NCBI GenBank assembly: GCA_050743365.1
Contig: JBOGFI010000254.1
Coordinates: forward strand, 1 to 64,000
Reading direction: 5' to 3'
Source: JBOGFI01 sp050743365
GTDB taxonomy: Bacteria > Actinomycetota > Acidimicrobiia > IMCC26256 > JACDBD01
Length of the DNA stretch: 64,000 nucleotides
In this document: piece by piece, positions 47,895-54,596 of the stretch
Layout: each line of letters begins with the position of its first letter
Numbering within the stretch: position 1 is the stretch's first letter
Program-made: the position numbers and the translations under genes
The notes under the pieces: model-generated
The model's input: only the letters and a program-made list of their open reading frames with translations
Databases searched by the model: none
Told to the model about the DNA's origin: nothing

Positions 47895-48575
47895 ATGTTC
47901 GTGAAGGTGTGCGGCATCACGTCCGAGGACGACGCCCTCCTGGCGGTCGCCCTGGGCGCCGACGCGCTCGGGTTCGTCCTCGCGCCCGGAAGCCCGCGCC
48001 AGGTGCGGCCGTCCGAGGCGCGTGACATCGTCAGCCGCCTCCCGCGCGGCGAGGTGATCACCGTCGGCGTCTTCCGCGACGAGCGTCCCGAGCGCGTGGC
48101 CGAGATCGTCAACACCGTCGGCCTCAAGGGAGCGCAGCTGCACGGCCGCGAGCCGCTCTCCGACGTCCGTTACGTGCGGGAGCGGGTACCGCTGGTGATC
48201 CAGGCGTTCGCGGCCGGGGACCCGGCGGTGGCGGCGGCGGCCAACGGCCCCGCCGACGTCGTGCTCATCGACGCGCCCGCCCCCGGCTCGGGCCGGGTGT
48301 TCGACTGGGCGTTGGCCGAGCGCCCGCCGGGCGGCATGCGCCTCCTGCTCGCGGGCGGCCTGACGCCCGGCAACGTGGGGCCCGCCATCCGGCAGGTGCG
48401 TCCCTGGGGCGTCGACGTGTCGAGCGGCGTCGAGACGTCGCCGGGCAGCGGCCGGAAGGACCCTCGCCGGCTGAGGCGGTTCGTGGAGGCGGCGAAGGAG
48501 GCGGGCCGTGAGCTCGCGCAGGAGGGATGGGTCGCCGGTCCCGACCTCCCCTACGACTGGCAGGACGAGGAGTAG
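47895..48575 (+). CDS. trpF: Phosphoribosylanthranilate isomerase
   Basis: A 226-residue TIM-barrel enzyme. The N-terminal catalytic Cys is in FVKVCGITSEDDALLA, the catalytic Asp in LIDAPAPGSGRVFDW, and LAGGLTPGNVGPAI and WGVDVSSGVETSPGSGRKDP form the phosphate-binding end. The usual DSxxxxGGTGxxFDW appears as DAPAPGSGRVFDW. A standalone trpF is notable in an actinobacterium and fits lineages that do not use PriA. It lies 42 bp after trpC. Confidence 0.92.
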   Translation: MFVKVCGITSEDDALLAVALGADALGFVLAPGSPRQVRPSEARDIVSRLPRGEVITVGVFRDERPERVAEIVNTVGLKGAQLHGREPLSDVRYVRERVPLVIQAFAAGDPAVAAAANGPADVVLIDAPAPGSGRVFDWALAERPPGGMRLLLAGGLTPGNVGPAIRQVRPWGVDVSSGVETSPGSGRKDPRRLRRFVEAAKEAGRELAQEGWVAGPDLPYDWQDEE

Positions 48576-48600
48576 CGGGGACCCCCGTATCATCGCCCGC

Positions 48601-49848
48601 ATGACTGCTCCGGCCCGGGGTGCGCCTGTGCGGCTCGACCCGGGCTCCTCGCCGCCTCCAGGTCGCCTCGGCCGCTTCGGCGAGTTCGGCGGCAGGTTCG
48701 TGCCCGAGACGCTCGTCCCCGCCCTCGAGGAGCTCGAGCGCGAGTTCCGCGCCGCGTGGTCGTCGGACGGGTTCCGCGGCGAGCTCGCCGGCCTGCTCAC
48801 GACGTACGCCGGCCGCCCGACCCCGGTCACAGAGTGCAAGCGCCTGTCGGAGCGCCTCGGGGTGCGGGTGCTGCTCAAGCGAGAGGACCTCACTCACACC
48901 GGATCACACAAGATCAACAACGTCCTTGGCCAGGCGCTGCTCACCCGCCGCATGGGCAAGCACCGCGTGATCGCCGAGACCGGCGCAGGCCAGCACGGGG
49001 TTGCCACCGCCACCGCCGCGGCGCTGTTCGGCCTCGACTGCATGGTGTTCATGGGCTCGGTCGACATCGAGCGCCAGTCCCTCAACGTGTTCCGTATGCG
49101 GCTGCTGGGCGCCGAGGTCGTCCCGGTCGAGTCGGGGAGCGCCACGCTCAAGGACGCCATCAACGAGGCGCTGCGCGACTGGGTGGCGAGCGTCGAGGGC
49201 ACGCACTACTGCATCGGCTCGGTCGTCGGCCCGCATCCGTACCCGTGGATGGTGCGGGAGTTCCAGCGGGTCGTGGGTGACGAGGCCCGCGAGCAGTGCC
49301 GGGCGGTGCTCGACGGCGCCGATCCCGATTACGTCGTGGCATGCGTGGGTGGCGGCTCCAACGCCATCGGGACGTTCGCCGGCTTCGTCGACCTCGCGCA
49401 CGTGCGGCTGGTCGGTGTCGAGGCGGGCGGGCTCGGCCCCGAGACCGGGAAGCACGGCGCGTCGGTCAACCGGGGTGTCCCCGGAGTGCTCCACGGCGCC
49501 TGCTCCCTGTTCCTGCAGGACGAGGACGGCCAGATCCGCGAGACCCACTCGATCAGCGCCGGGCTCGACTACCCCGGCGTCGGCCCCGAGCACGCGAAGC
49601 TCGCCGCGAGCGGGCGGGCCGAGTATCCCTACGCCACCGACGACGAGGCCGTGGCCGGGTTCGAGCTGCTTGCCGTCACCGAGGGCATCGTGCCCGCGCT
49701 CGAGCCCGCGCACGCCATCGGATGGCTGGCCCGCGAGGCCGGCCGGGCGGTCCCGTCGGGCTCCACCGTGCTGGTGACGCTGTCGGGGCGCGGCGACAAG
49801 GACGCGGTGCAGGTGGCCGAGCGGCTCACCGGCGAGCGGCCCGAGTGA
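48601..49848 (+). CDS. trpB: Tryptophan synthase beta chain
   Basis: A 415-residue TrpB1-type enzyme. FGEFGGRFVPETLVPALEEL, TPVTECKRLSERLG, the PLP lysine in REDLTHTGSHKINNVLGQAL, GAGQHGVATATAAA, ACVGGGSNAIGTFAGFVD and THSISAGLDYPGVGPEHA are all conserved, including COMM-domain residues for pairing with TrpA. ATG 48601 is chosen over the upstream open frame, which overlaps trpF. Confidence 0.96.
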   Translation: MTAPARGAPVRLDPGSSPPPGRLGRFGEFGGRFVPETLVPALEELEREFRAAWSSDGFRGELAGLLTTYAGRPTPVTECKRLSERLGVRVLLKREDLTHTGSHKINNVLGQALLTRRMGKHRVIAETGAGQHGVATATAAALFGLDCMVFMGSVDIERQSLNVFRMRLLGAEVVPVESGSATLKDAINEALRDWVASVEGTHYCIGSVVGPHPYPWMVREFQRVVGDEAREQCRAVLDGADPDYVVACVGGGSNAIGTFAGFVDLAHVRLVGVEAGGLGPETGKHGASVNRGVPGVLHGACSLFLQDEDGQIRETHSISAGLDYPGVGPEHAKLAASGRAEYPYATDDEAVAGFELLAVTEGIVPALEPAHAIGWLAREAGRAVPSGSTVLVTLSGRGDKDAVQVAERLTGERPE

Positions 49849-49878
49849 GAAGCGGGACGAGCACGGGATGAGCACGGG

Positions 49879-50673
49879 ATGAGGCTCGAACGCCACCTGC
49901 GGGCCCGGCGCGACCGGGGCCACAAGCTCCTGGTGCCCTACGTGACCGGCGGCCTCGGTGGAGCCTGGATCGACGTGGTGCGGGCGGTGGCCGACGGGGG
50001 CGCCGACGCCATCGAGATCGGCATCCCGTTCTCCGACCCGGTGATGGACGGGCGCACGATCCAGGAGGCGTCGCAGCGGGCGCTGGCGCTGGGGGCGACA
50101 CCGGCCAAGATCGTCGCCGAGGCCGGGCAGCTCGAGGTCGGGGTGCCCCTGGCCGTGATGACCTACTGCAACCCGGTGCAGCACGCCGGCTTCGAGCGCT
50201 TCGCCACCGAGCTCTCCGAGTCGGGCATCGACGCCGCCATCGTGCCCGACCTTCCTCTCGACGAGCTCGACGTCCCGCCCGACGGCGACGCTAAGGGCTG
50301 GGGCGCCGCAGCCGGGGCGGCCGGGATCGAGACCGTCCTCCTCGCGGCGCCCACCACTCCCGACGATCGGCTGCGCGCGATCTGCGAGCGGTCGCAGGGC
50401 TTCGTGTACGGCGTGTCGCTCATGGGCGTCACCGGCGAGCGCGACCAGGTGGCGACGCAGGCGGGCGAGATGGGCCGACGCCTCAAGGCGGCGACCGACA
50501 AACCGGTGCTCCTGGGACTGGGCATCTCCACGCCCGCCCAGGCGGCCGAGGCAGCCGGGCTCGCCGACGGCGTGATCGTCGGCAGCGCGCTCGTGCGTCG
50601 GGTGCTGGACGGCGGCGGGCCCGAGGCGGCGGGGGCCTTCGTGGCGTCGCTACGGGAGGCTCTGGACGGGTGA
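49879..50673 (+). CDS. trpA: Tryptophan synthase alpha chain
   Basis: A 264-residue TrpA. VPYVTGGLGG stands in the usual phosphate-loop strand; DAIEIGIPFSDPVMDGRTIQ has the catalytic Glu and Asp; PLAVMTYCNPVQHAGFERFA, IVPDLPLDEL, VYGVSLMGVTGERDQV, LLGLGISTPAQAAEAAGLAD and DGVIVGSALVRRV follow. It cleaves indole-glycerol phosphate and channels indole to TrpB. Its stop overlaps the GTG of the dienelactone hydrolase gene. Confidence 0.95.
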   Translation: MRLERHLRARRDRGHKLLVPYVTGGLGGAWIDVVRAVADGGADAIEIGIPFSDPVMDGRTIQEASQRALALGATPAKIVAEAGQLEVGVPLAVMTYCNPVQHAGFERFATELSESGIDAAIVPDLPLDELDVPPDGDAKGWGAAAGAAGIETVLLAAPTTPDDRLRAICERSQGFVYGVSLMGVTGERDQVATQAGEMGRRLKAATDKPVLLGLGISTPAQAAEAAGLADGVIVGSALVRRVLDGGGPEAAGAFVASLREALDG

Positions 50674-51401
50674 AGAGCGAGATCCAGACCGCCACCATCA
50701 AGCTCGCGACCCCCGACGGGCCGATGGCCTGCTACGAGGCACGTCCGGCCGACGCCAAAGGCGCGGTCGTCGTCATCCAGGAGGCGTTCGGGGTCAACGA
50801 CCACATCGAGGACGTCACGCGTCGCGCTGCCGCGGCGGGCTACCACGCGGTCGCGCCCCACCTGTTCCACCGGGCGGGGGGTGGCACCGCTCCCTACGGC
50901 GACTTCGCCAAGGTGCTGCCCCTGTACGAAGGCCTCACCGACGACGGCATCCTCGCCGACGTCGACGCCGTGCGCGAGCAGCTCGCCGGCGCGGGCTGGC
51001 GCGACGACCAGACCGGCATCGTGGGCTTCTGCTTCGGCGGCCGGGTCACCTTCCTCGTGGCCGCGGAGCGGCGTCTTGGCGCCGCGGTCGGCTTCTACGG
51101 CGGGGGCATCGTGACGCCGCGGTTCCCGCAGTTCCCGGCGCTGGTCGACCGGGCCGAGCGTCTCCGGACGCCGTGGCTGGGGCTGTTCGGCGACCGCGAC
51201 GAGTCGATCTCGGTCGAGGACGTCGAGCGGCTCCGAGCCGCGCTGGCGGCCGCGCCGGTGCCGACGGAGGTCGTGCGGTATCCCGATGCCGGCCACGGGT
51301 TCCATTGCGACCAGCGCGACTCGTTCCACGCCGAGTCGGCCGCCGACGCATGGGAACGCACGCTCGCCTGGTTCGACCACCATCTCGCGGTGACGGTCTG
51401 A
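50670..51401 (+). CDS. Dienelactone hydrolase family protein
   Basis: A 243-residue alpha/beta hydrolase: VVIQEAFGVNDHIEDVTRRA, nucleophile Cys in VGFCFGGRVTFL, Asp in LGLFGDRDESIS and His in YPDAGHGFHCDQRDSF, the Cys-Asp-His triad of dienelactone hydrolases. The native substrate is uncertain; the family acts on dienelactones and other esters. GTG 50670 overlaps the trpA stop and its own stop overlaps the next ATG, so it is carried on the trp transcript. Confidence 0.92.
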   Translation: MKSEIQTATIKLATPDGPMACYEARPADAKGAVVVIQEAFGVNDHIEDVTRRAAAAGYHAVAPHLFHRAGGGTAPYGDFAKVLPLYEGLTDDGILADVDAVREQLAGAGWRDDQTGIVGFCFGGRVTFLVAAERRLGAAVGFYGGGIVTPRFPQFPALVDRAERLRTPWLGLFGDRDESISVEDVERLRAALAAAPVPTEVVRYPDAGHGFHCDQRDSFHAESAADAWERTLAWFDHHLAVTV

Positions 51402-51724
51402 TGGCAGATCCGGACGTTGCCGGGGTCGACGACTGCGACCTGTGCGAGGCGGCGCGCATGACGGAATGGTTCCATGAGGACGAGACGTGCTGGATCGCCG
51501 AGTGCGAGATCTGCGCGGTGCCGATGGTCGTCTGGCGCTCGCACGGCGCGGTCCCGCCCGAGGCGGACCGGGCCCACATGCTCGAGCAGCTCGGCCGGGT
51601 GGCGACCGAGCTGCTCGGCGAGCACTACCTCGACGGGCACATGCGCAACATCCCGGACCATTTCCACGTGCACGCCCGCCCCAAGGGCGGCTTCTTCGGG
51701 CACGGCCTCCGCCGCCCAAGCTGA
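51401..51724 (+). CDS. HIT-like protein with two CxxC motifs
   Basis: A 107-residue protein. CDLCEAARMT and CWIAECEICAVPM supply two CxxC pairs suited to a zinc site, and NIPDHFHVHARPKGG carries a histidine-triad-like H-x-H-x-H near the C terminus. Overall pattern is that of a short HIT-superfamily nucleotide hydrolase or transferase, though the final family His is not obvious. ATG 51401 shares its A with the previous stop (TGATG). Confidence 0.75.
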   Translation: MADPDVAGVDDCDLCEAARMTEWFHEDETCWIAECEICAVPMVVWRSHGAVPPEADRAHMLEQLGRVATELLGEHYLDGHMRNIPDHFHVHARPKGGFFGHGLRRPS

Positions 51725-51770
51725 CGTTGCCGGGGGGGGGGGGGGGCCTACCCGCCGCCTGACCAACGTC
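51723..51770. repeat. G15 homopolymer flanked by inverted repeat
   Basis: Fifteen consecutive G residues (51732-51746) lie in the gap between the convergent HIT-like and cupredoxin genes. GACGTTG (51723-51729) and CAACGTC (51764-51770) form a perfect 7-bp inverted repeat around it, so the tract would lie in a large loop. The HIT gene stop (51722-51724) overlaps the left arm. It may be a terminator, a G-quadruplex or a slippage site; its exact length may be unreliable. Confidence 0.6.
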
Positions 51771-51778
51771 ACTGGGAA

Positions 51779-52297
51779 CTACAAGTAGCCGACGCCCGCG
51801 GCCGGCGCGGTGTCGGCCGGCGCGTCCGAGCCCTCCGGGCTCTGCCCTTCCTGCGTGAACACCGCGCCCTGCATGCCGCGACCCCGGTGGAAGCGGCAGT
51901 AGAAGTTCAGGGCGCCGCTCTCGGGGACGGTCACCTCGACCGCGGCCGAGCTCCCGGGTTGGATCTCTTCGTCGATCTGCAACGAGTCGATCGTGAACGT
52001 GTGCGTGGCGTCGCCCCCGTTGGTGACGGCGACCGCCAGCGTGTCGCCGGGGGTGGCCTGGAGGAAGGTCGCGTCGAAGTAGAAGTCGTCGGCGTCGAGT
52101 GCGACCTCGCCGCCGCCCGTGACGTCCTCGGTGCCCTTGTCGGTCACCTCGCCGTCGAGGGCAACGGGCGCCCGGGCGGAGCCGCTGCCGGGGTCGGAGT
52201 CGGCCGAGCCGCCCGAGTCGTCCCCGTCGTCCCCACAGGCGGCGAGAGCGGAGGCCGCGACGGTGACGGCGGCGAGGACGACGAGGCTCCGGCGCAT
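51779..52297 (-). CDS. Cupredoxin-like lipoprotein
   Basis: A 172-residue lipoprotein: signal peptide with lipobox SALAAC (Cys about residue 20), then a low-complexity GDDGDDSGGSADSD linker and a plastocyanin-like domain. Type 1 copper ligands are in order: His in GGDATHTFTID, then Cys, His and Met in LNFYCRFHRGRGMQ. The protein probably sits on the outer face of the membrane as an electron carrier or copper-binding protein. It diverges from the ECF sigma gene across 151 bp. Confidence 0.88.
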   Translation of the reverse strand: MRRSLVVLAAVTVAASALAACGDDGDDSGGSADSDPGSGSARAPVALDGEVTDKGTEDVTGGGEVALDADDFYFDATFLQATPGDTLAVAVTNGGDATHTFTIDSLQIDEEIQPGSSAAVEVTVPESGALNFYCRFHRGRGMQGAVFTQEGQSPEGSDAPADTAPAAGVGYL

Positions 52298-52310
52298 CGG
52301 GAGCTCCTCC

Positions 52311-52357
52311 GGGTCGGGTTGGCGGGTCGGCCCGGGTCGGGTTGGCGGGCCGGGTTG
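52311..52357. repeat. Short tandem repeat in divergent promoter region
   Basis: GGGTCGGGTTGGCGGG occurs at 52311-52326 and 52334-52349, 23 bp apart, followed by a partial third unit (CCGGGTTGCTG). The repeat lies just upstream of the lipoprotein start, between it and the ECF sigma gene. It may be replication slippage or a protein-binding array; nothing else is recognised in 52298-52448. Confidence 0.5.
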
Positions 52358-52448
52358 CTGTCCTCGGGACTACGAGCGGGACGGCCCGAGGGATTGCGCG
52401 GGGGTACGGTGGCGGTCAATCCGGCGGCCCCGCCCGCCCGTACCCTTT

Positions 52449-53009
52449 ATGTGGTCTGTCTCCGACGAAGCGCTTCTCGCCGGCCTCGCCACCGGCGACG
52501 CCGAGGCGGCCTCGGCCTTCGTACGCCGCTTCCAGCGCCGCGTCTACGGGCTGGCGCTGACGATCGTCGGCGACGCCCGGGCCGCCGAGGACGTCGCTCA
52601 GGAGGCGTTCGTGCGGGCGTGGCGCCACGCCGGCGCTTACGACGCCCGCCGCGGGACGGTGGTCACCTGGCTGCTCACGATCGCCCGCAACCTCGCCATC
52701 GACGCGGTGCGGGTCCGTCGGCCGGTCACGCTCGAACCCGACGCGATCCTCGCCCTCGACCTGAGCGGCACCGAGCCGCTCCCGGACGAGCTCGTCGGCC
52801 TGCGCGACGACGCCGACCGGCTGCGCACGGCGATGGCCCGGCTCCCGGAGGGGCAGCGCCGCGCCCTGGTGCTCGCGGGACTGCTCGGCCACACGGCCCG
52901 CGAGGTCAGCGAGGCCGAGGGCATCCCGGTCGGCACGGCGAAGACCCGCATCCGCACCGGGCTGCTCCGGCTGCGGGCGGCGCTGGTGAGCGAGGAGCGG
53001 GCCGAATGA
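52449..53009 (+). CDS. RNA polymerase ECF sigma factor
   Basis: A 186-residue sigma-70 family ECF factor. Region 2 contains FVRRFQRRVYGLALTIVGDA, RAAEDVAQEAFVRAWRHAGA and GTVVTWLLTIARNLAIDAVR. Region 4 contains LPEGQRRALVLAGLLGHTAR and EVSEAEGIPVGTAKTRIRTG with the helix-turn-helix. It resembles the SigK/SigL-like clade controlled by zinc-binding anti-sigma proteins, as encoded downstream. ATG 52449 is preceded by no clear RBS. Confidence 0.92.
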   Translation: MWSVSDEALLAGLATGDAEAASAFVRRFQRRVYGLALTIVGDARAAEDVAQEAFVRAWRHAGAYDARRGTVVTWLLTIARNLAIDAVRVRRPVTLEPDAILALDLSGTEPLPDELVGLRDDADRLRTAMARLPEGQRRALVLAGLLGHTAREVSEAEGIPVGTAKTRIRTGLLRLRAALVSEERAE

Positions 53010-53068
53010 GCCCGATCGCGAGGGCGGGAGAATCCGGGCGAACGGGGACGGCCCGATGGGCGCGATGA
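53006..53068 (+). CDS. 20-codon ORF linking sigma and anti-sigma genes
   Basis: ATG 53006 overlaps the sigma factor stop (ATGA, 53006-53009), and its own TGA 53066-53068 overlaps the anti-sigma ATG 53065 (ATGA). It would encode MSPIARAGESGRTGTARWAR. Such double overlap suggests the ORF keeps ribosomes moving into the anti-sigma gene (translational coupling), rather than making a functional peptide. Chance is possible in high-GC sequence. Confidence 0.45.
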   Translation: MSPIARAGESGRTGTARWAR

Positions 53069-53724
53069 GCTGCGCCGAGGTGCGGGACCTCGCGCCCGAG
53101 CTGACGCTGGGCGTGCTCGGGGGCGCCGAGCGGGCCGAGGCGATCCTTCACGTGGACGAGTGCATGCCGTGCCGCTCCTTCGTGGGCGAGCTGACGGACG
53201 CTGCCGACACGCTCCCGCTGCTCGTCCCCGAGGCCGAGCCCCCGCCCGGATTCGAGCGGCGCGTCCTGTCGTCGATGGGCGGCGGGCGGCGGCGCGCGAT
53301 CCGGCGTTGGGCCACGGTGGTGGCAGCCACGGCCGCCGCCGCCACGATCCTGAGCATCGTCGCGGTGCGCCTCGTCGACCGCGGCCGCGAGGAGCCGCCG
53401 GCGGCGCAGCGGACGGCGATCAGCGAGACGCGCTCACTGCCGATGGTGGATGCGACGGGGCAGAACGTCGGGTGGGCGTTCGTGTCGGACGGGCGGCCGG
53501 CGGCGGTGGGCGTCTCGGTCGCCTACTCGCTGCCAACGGGGAGGTACGACATCGACCTGCTCCCCGGCGGCGGCGGCCGCCCGGTGGAGCTCGGGAGCAT
53601 CGACGTGACCGGGGGTGGGGGCTCCTGGGCGGGGACCGCCAGGCTGCCCGAATCCGGCTCGGCCTCGATCGCCCTCGTCGACGCCACGGGCACCATCGTG
53701 TGCCGGGCGGCGTTCCCCGCGTAG
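53065..53724 (+). CDS. Anti-sigma factor with zinc-binding ASD
   Basis: A 219-residue single-pass membrane protein. The N-terminal anti-sigma domain MSCAEVRDLAPELTLGVLGG includes the zinc motif HVDECMPC (H-x3-C-x2-C). A membrane helix follows at ATVVAATAAAATILSIVAVR, and the external domain resembles the RskA C-terminal region (VGWAFVSDGRPAAVGVSVAY). It should hold the adjacent ECF sigma at the membrane until a signal releases it, usually by regulated proteolysis. ATG 53065 is preferred to 53056 because it overlaps the linking ORF. Confidence 0.88.
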   Translation: MSCAEVRDLAPELTLGVLGGAERAEAILHVDECMPCRSFVGELTDAADTLPLLVPEAEPPPGFERRVLSSMGGGRRRAIRRWATVVAATAAAATILSIVAVRLVDRGREEPPAAQRTAISETRSLPMVDATGQNVGWAFVSDGRPAAVGVSVAYSLPTGRYDIDLLPGGGGRPVELGSIDVTGGGGSWAGTARLPESGSASIALVDATGTIVCRAAFPA

Positions 53725-53734
53725 GTCAACCCCA

Positions 53735-53779
53735 TTGATGCGTGCATCAACCGCGCCTGGCGCGGTCTGTGCACGCATC
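53735..53779. terminator. Nested palindromes between convergent genes
   Basis: Three structures overlap: TTGATGCGTGCATCAA (53735-53750, palindrome), CCGCGC-CTG-GCGCGG (53751-53765, hairpin), and GATGCGTGC (53737-53745) with GCACGCATC (53771-53779), which encloses the hairpin. The left palindrome and the long stem are mutually exclusive. Placement between the anti-sigma gene (plus) and a hydrolase gene (minus) fits a bidirectional terminator. Confidence 0.6.
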
Positions 53780-53791
53780 GGGCAAATGCCG

Positions 53792-54589
53792 TCATCGCAG
53801 GCGTTCCTGTAGGAAGTCGAGCACCTGGTCGAGCGCGGCGCGGGTGGGATGCCCGGGCTCGTCGACGAGGTCGAGCGTGAGCACCGAGTGCGCCGACCGC
53901 TTGATCCCGTGCGGGTTGCCGGGACCGGAGTCGATCTCGACCGCGATGAACCCGTCGCCCAGCTCACGCCGCAGCGTCTCGAACCGCTCCGGGGGAGAGA
54001 GCCGGTCTGCGGTGAAGCGCAGCCCGAGCACGCACACCCCCTCCGTCGCCACCCGCTCCTTCACGCGGGCCAGGTCGTCGGGGCTGGTGGCGAGGGCACG
54101 GTGGCGCTTTCGCCCCGGGCCGAGTGGGAGCGACGGCTGGCTCAGCACGGGAGCGAGGATCTCGTCGTCGACCGCCATCCCGAGCGCGAACCCGCCGGTG
54201 AAGCACATGCCGACCACGCCCACCCCGGGCCCGCCGCACTCGGCGTGCGCGTCGGCGGCGAGCTTGCGCAGCCAGCCGATGATGGGGCTGGTGCGGTCGA
54301 GGGCGAAGGCGGCGAACTCCCGGGTCACGCAGGTGCGCCCCAGCGACCGCACGGTGTAGGGGATGCTGAACGCCTTGCCGGGCGTCCCGAACAACGACGG
54401 CATGACGACCGTGAACCCGGCGTCGACCACTCGCCGGCCGAACGCGGCGACCGGGGGAGTGATGCCGGGCGCCTCGTGGATCACGACGACCGTCGGGCCC
54501 GTTCCCGCCCGGAAGATCCGGCGCGAAGTGCCGCCGTGGGTGAAGCTCGCCTCGGTGAAGCCGGGAAGCACGGGTTCGGTCACAGCCAT
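53792..54589 (-). CDS. Dienelactone hydrolase family protein, second copy
   Basis: A 265-residue alpha/beta hydrolase distinct from the one at 50670. VVVIHEAPGITPPVAAFGRR, nucleophile Cys in VVGMCFTGGFALGM, candidate Asp in LRFTADRLSPPERF and His in GIKRSAHSVLTLDLVDE. The long insert DRTSPIIGWLRKLAADAHAE is characteristic of a dienelactone-hydrolase subfamily in actinobacteria. ATG 54589 has AGGAG five bases upstream. It follows the MFS gene by 7 bp and is probably cotranscribed. Confidence 0.88.
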   Translation of the reverse strand: MAVTEPVLPGFTEASFTHGGTSRRIFRAGTGPTVVVIHEAPGITPPVAAFGRRVVDAGFTVVMPSLFGTPGKAFSIPYTVRSLGRTCVTREFAAFALDRTSPIIGWLRKLAADAHAECGGPGVGVVGMCFTGGFALGMAVDDEILAPVLSQPSLPLGPGRKRHRALATSPDDLARVKERVATEGVCVLGLRFTADRLSPPERFETLRRELGDGFIAVEIDSGPGNPHGIKRSAHSVLTLDLVDEPGHPTRAALDQVLDFLQERLR

Positions 54590-54596
54590 GTAACTC

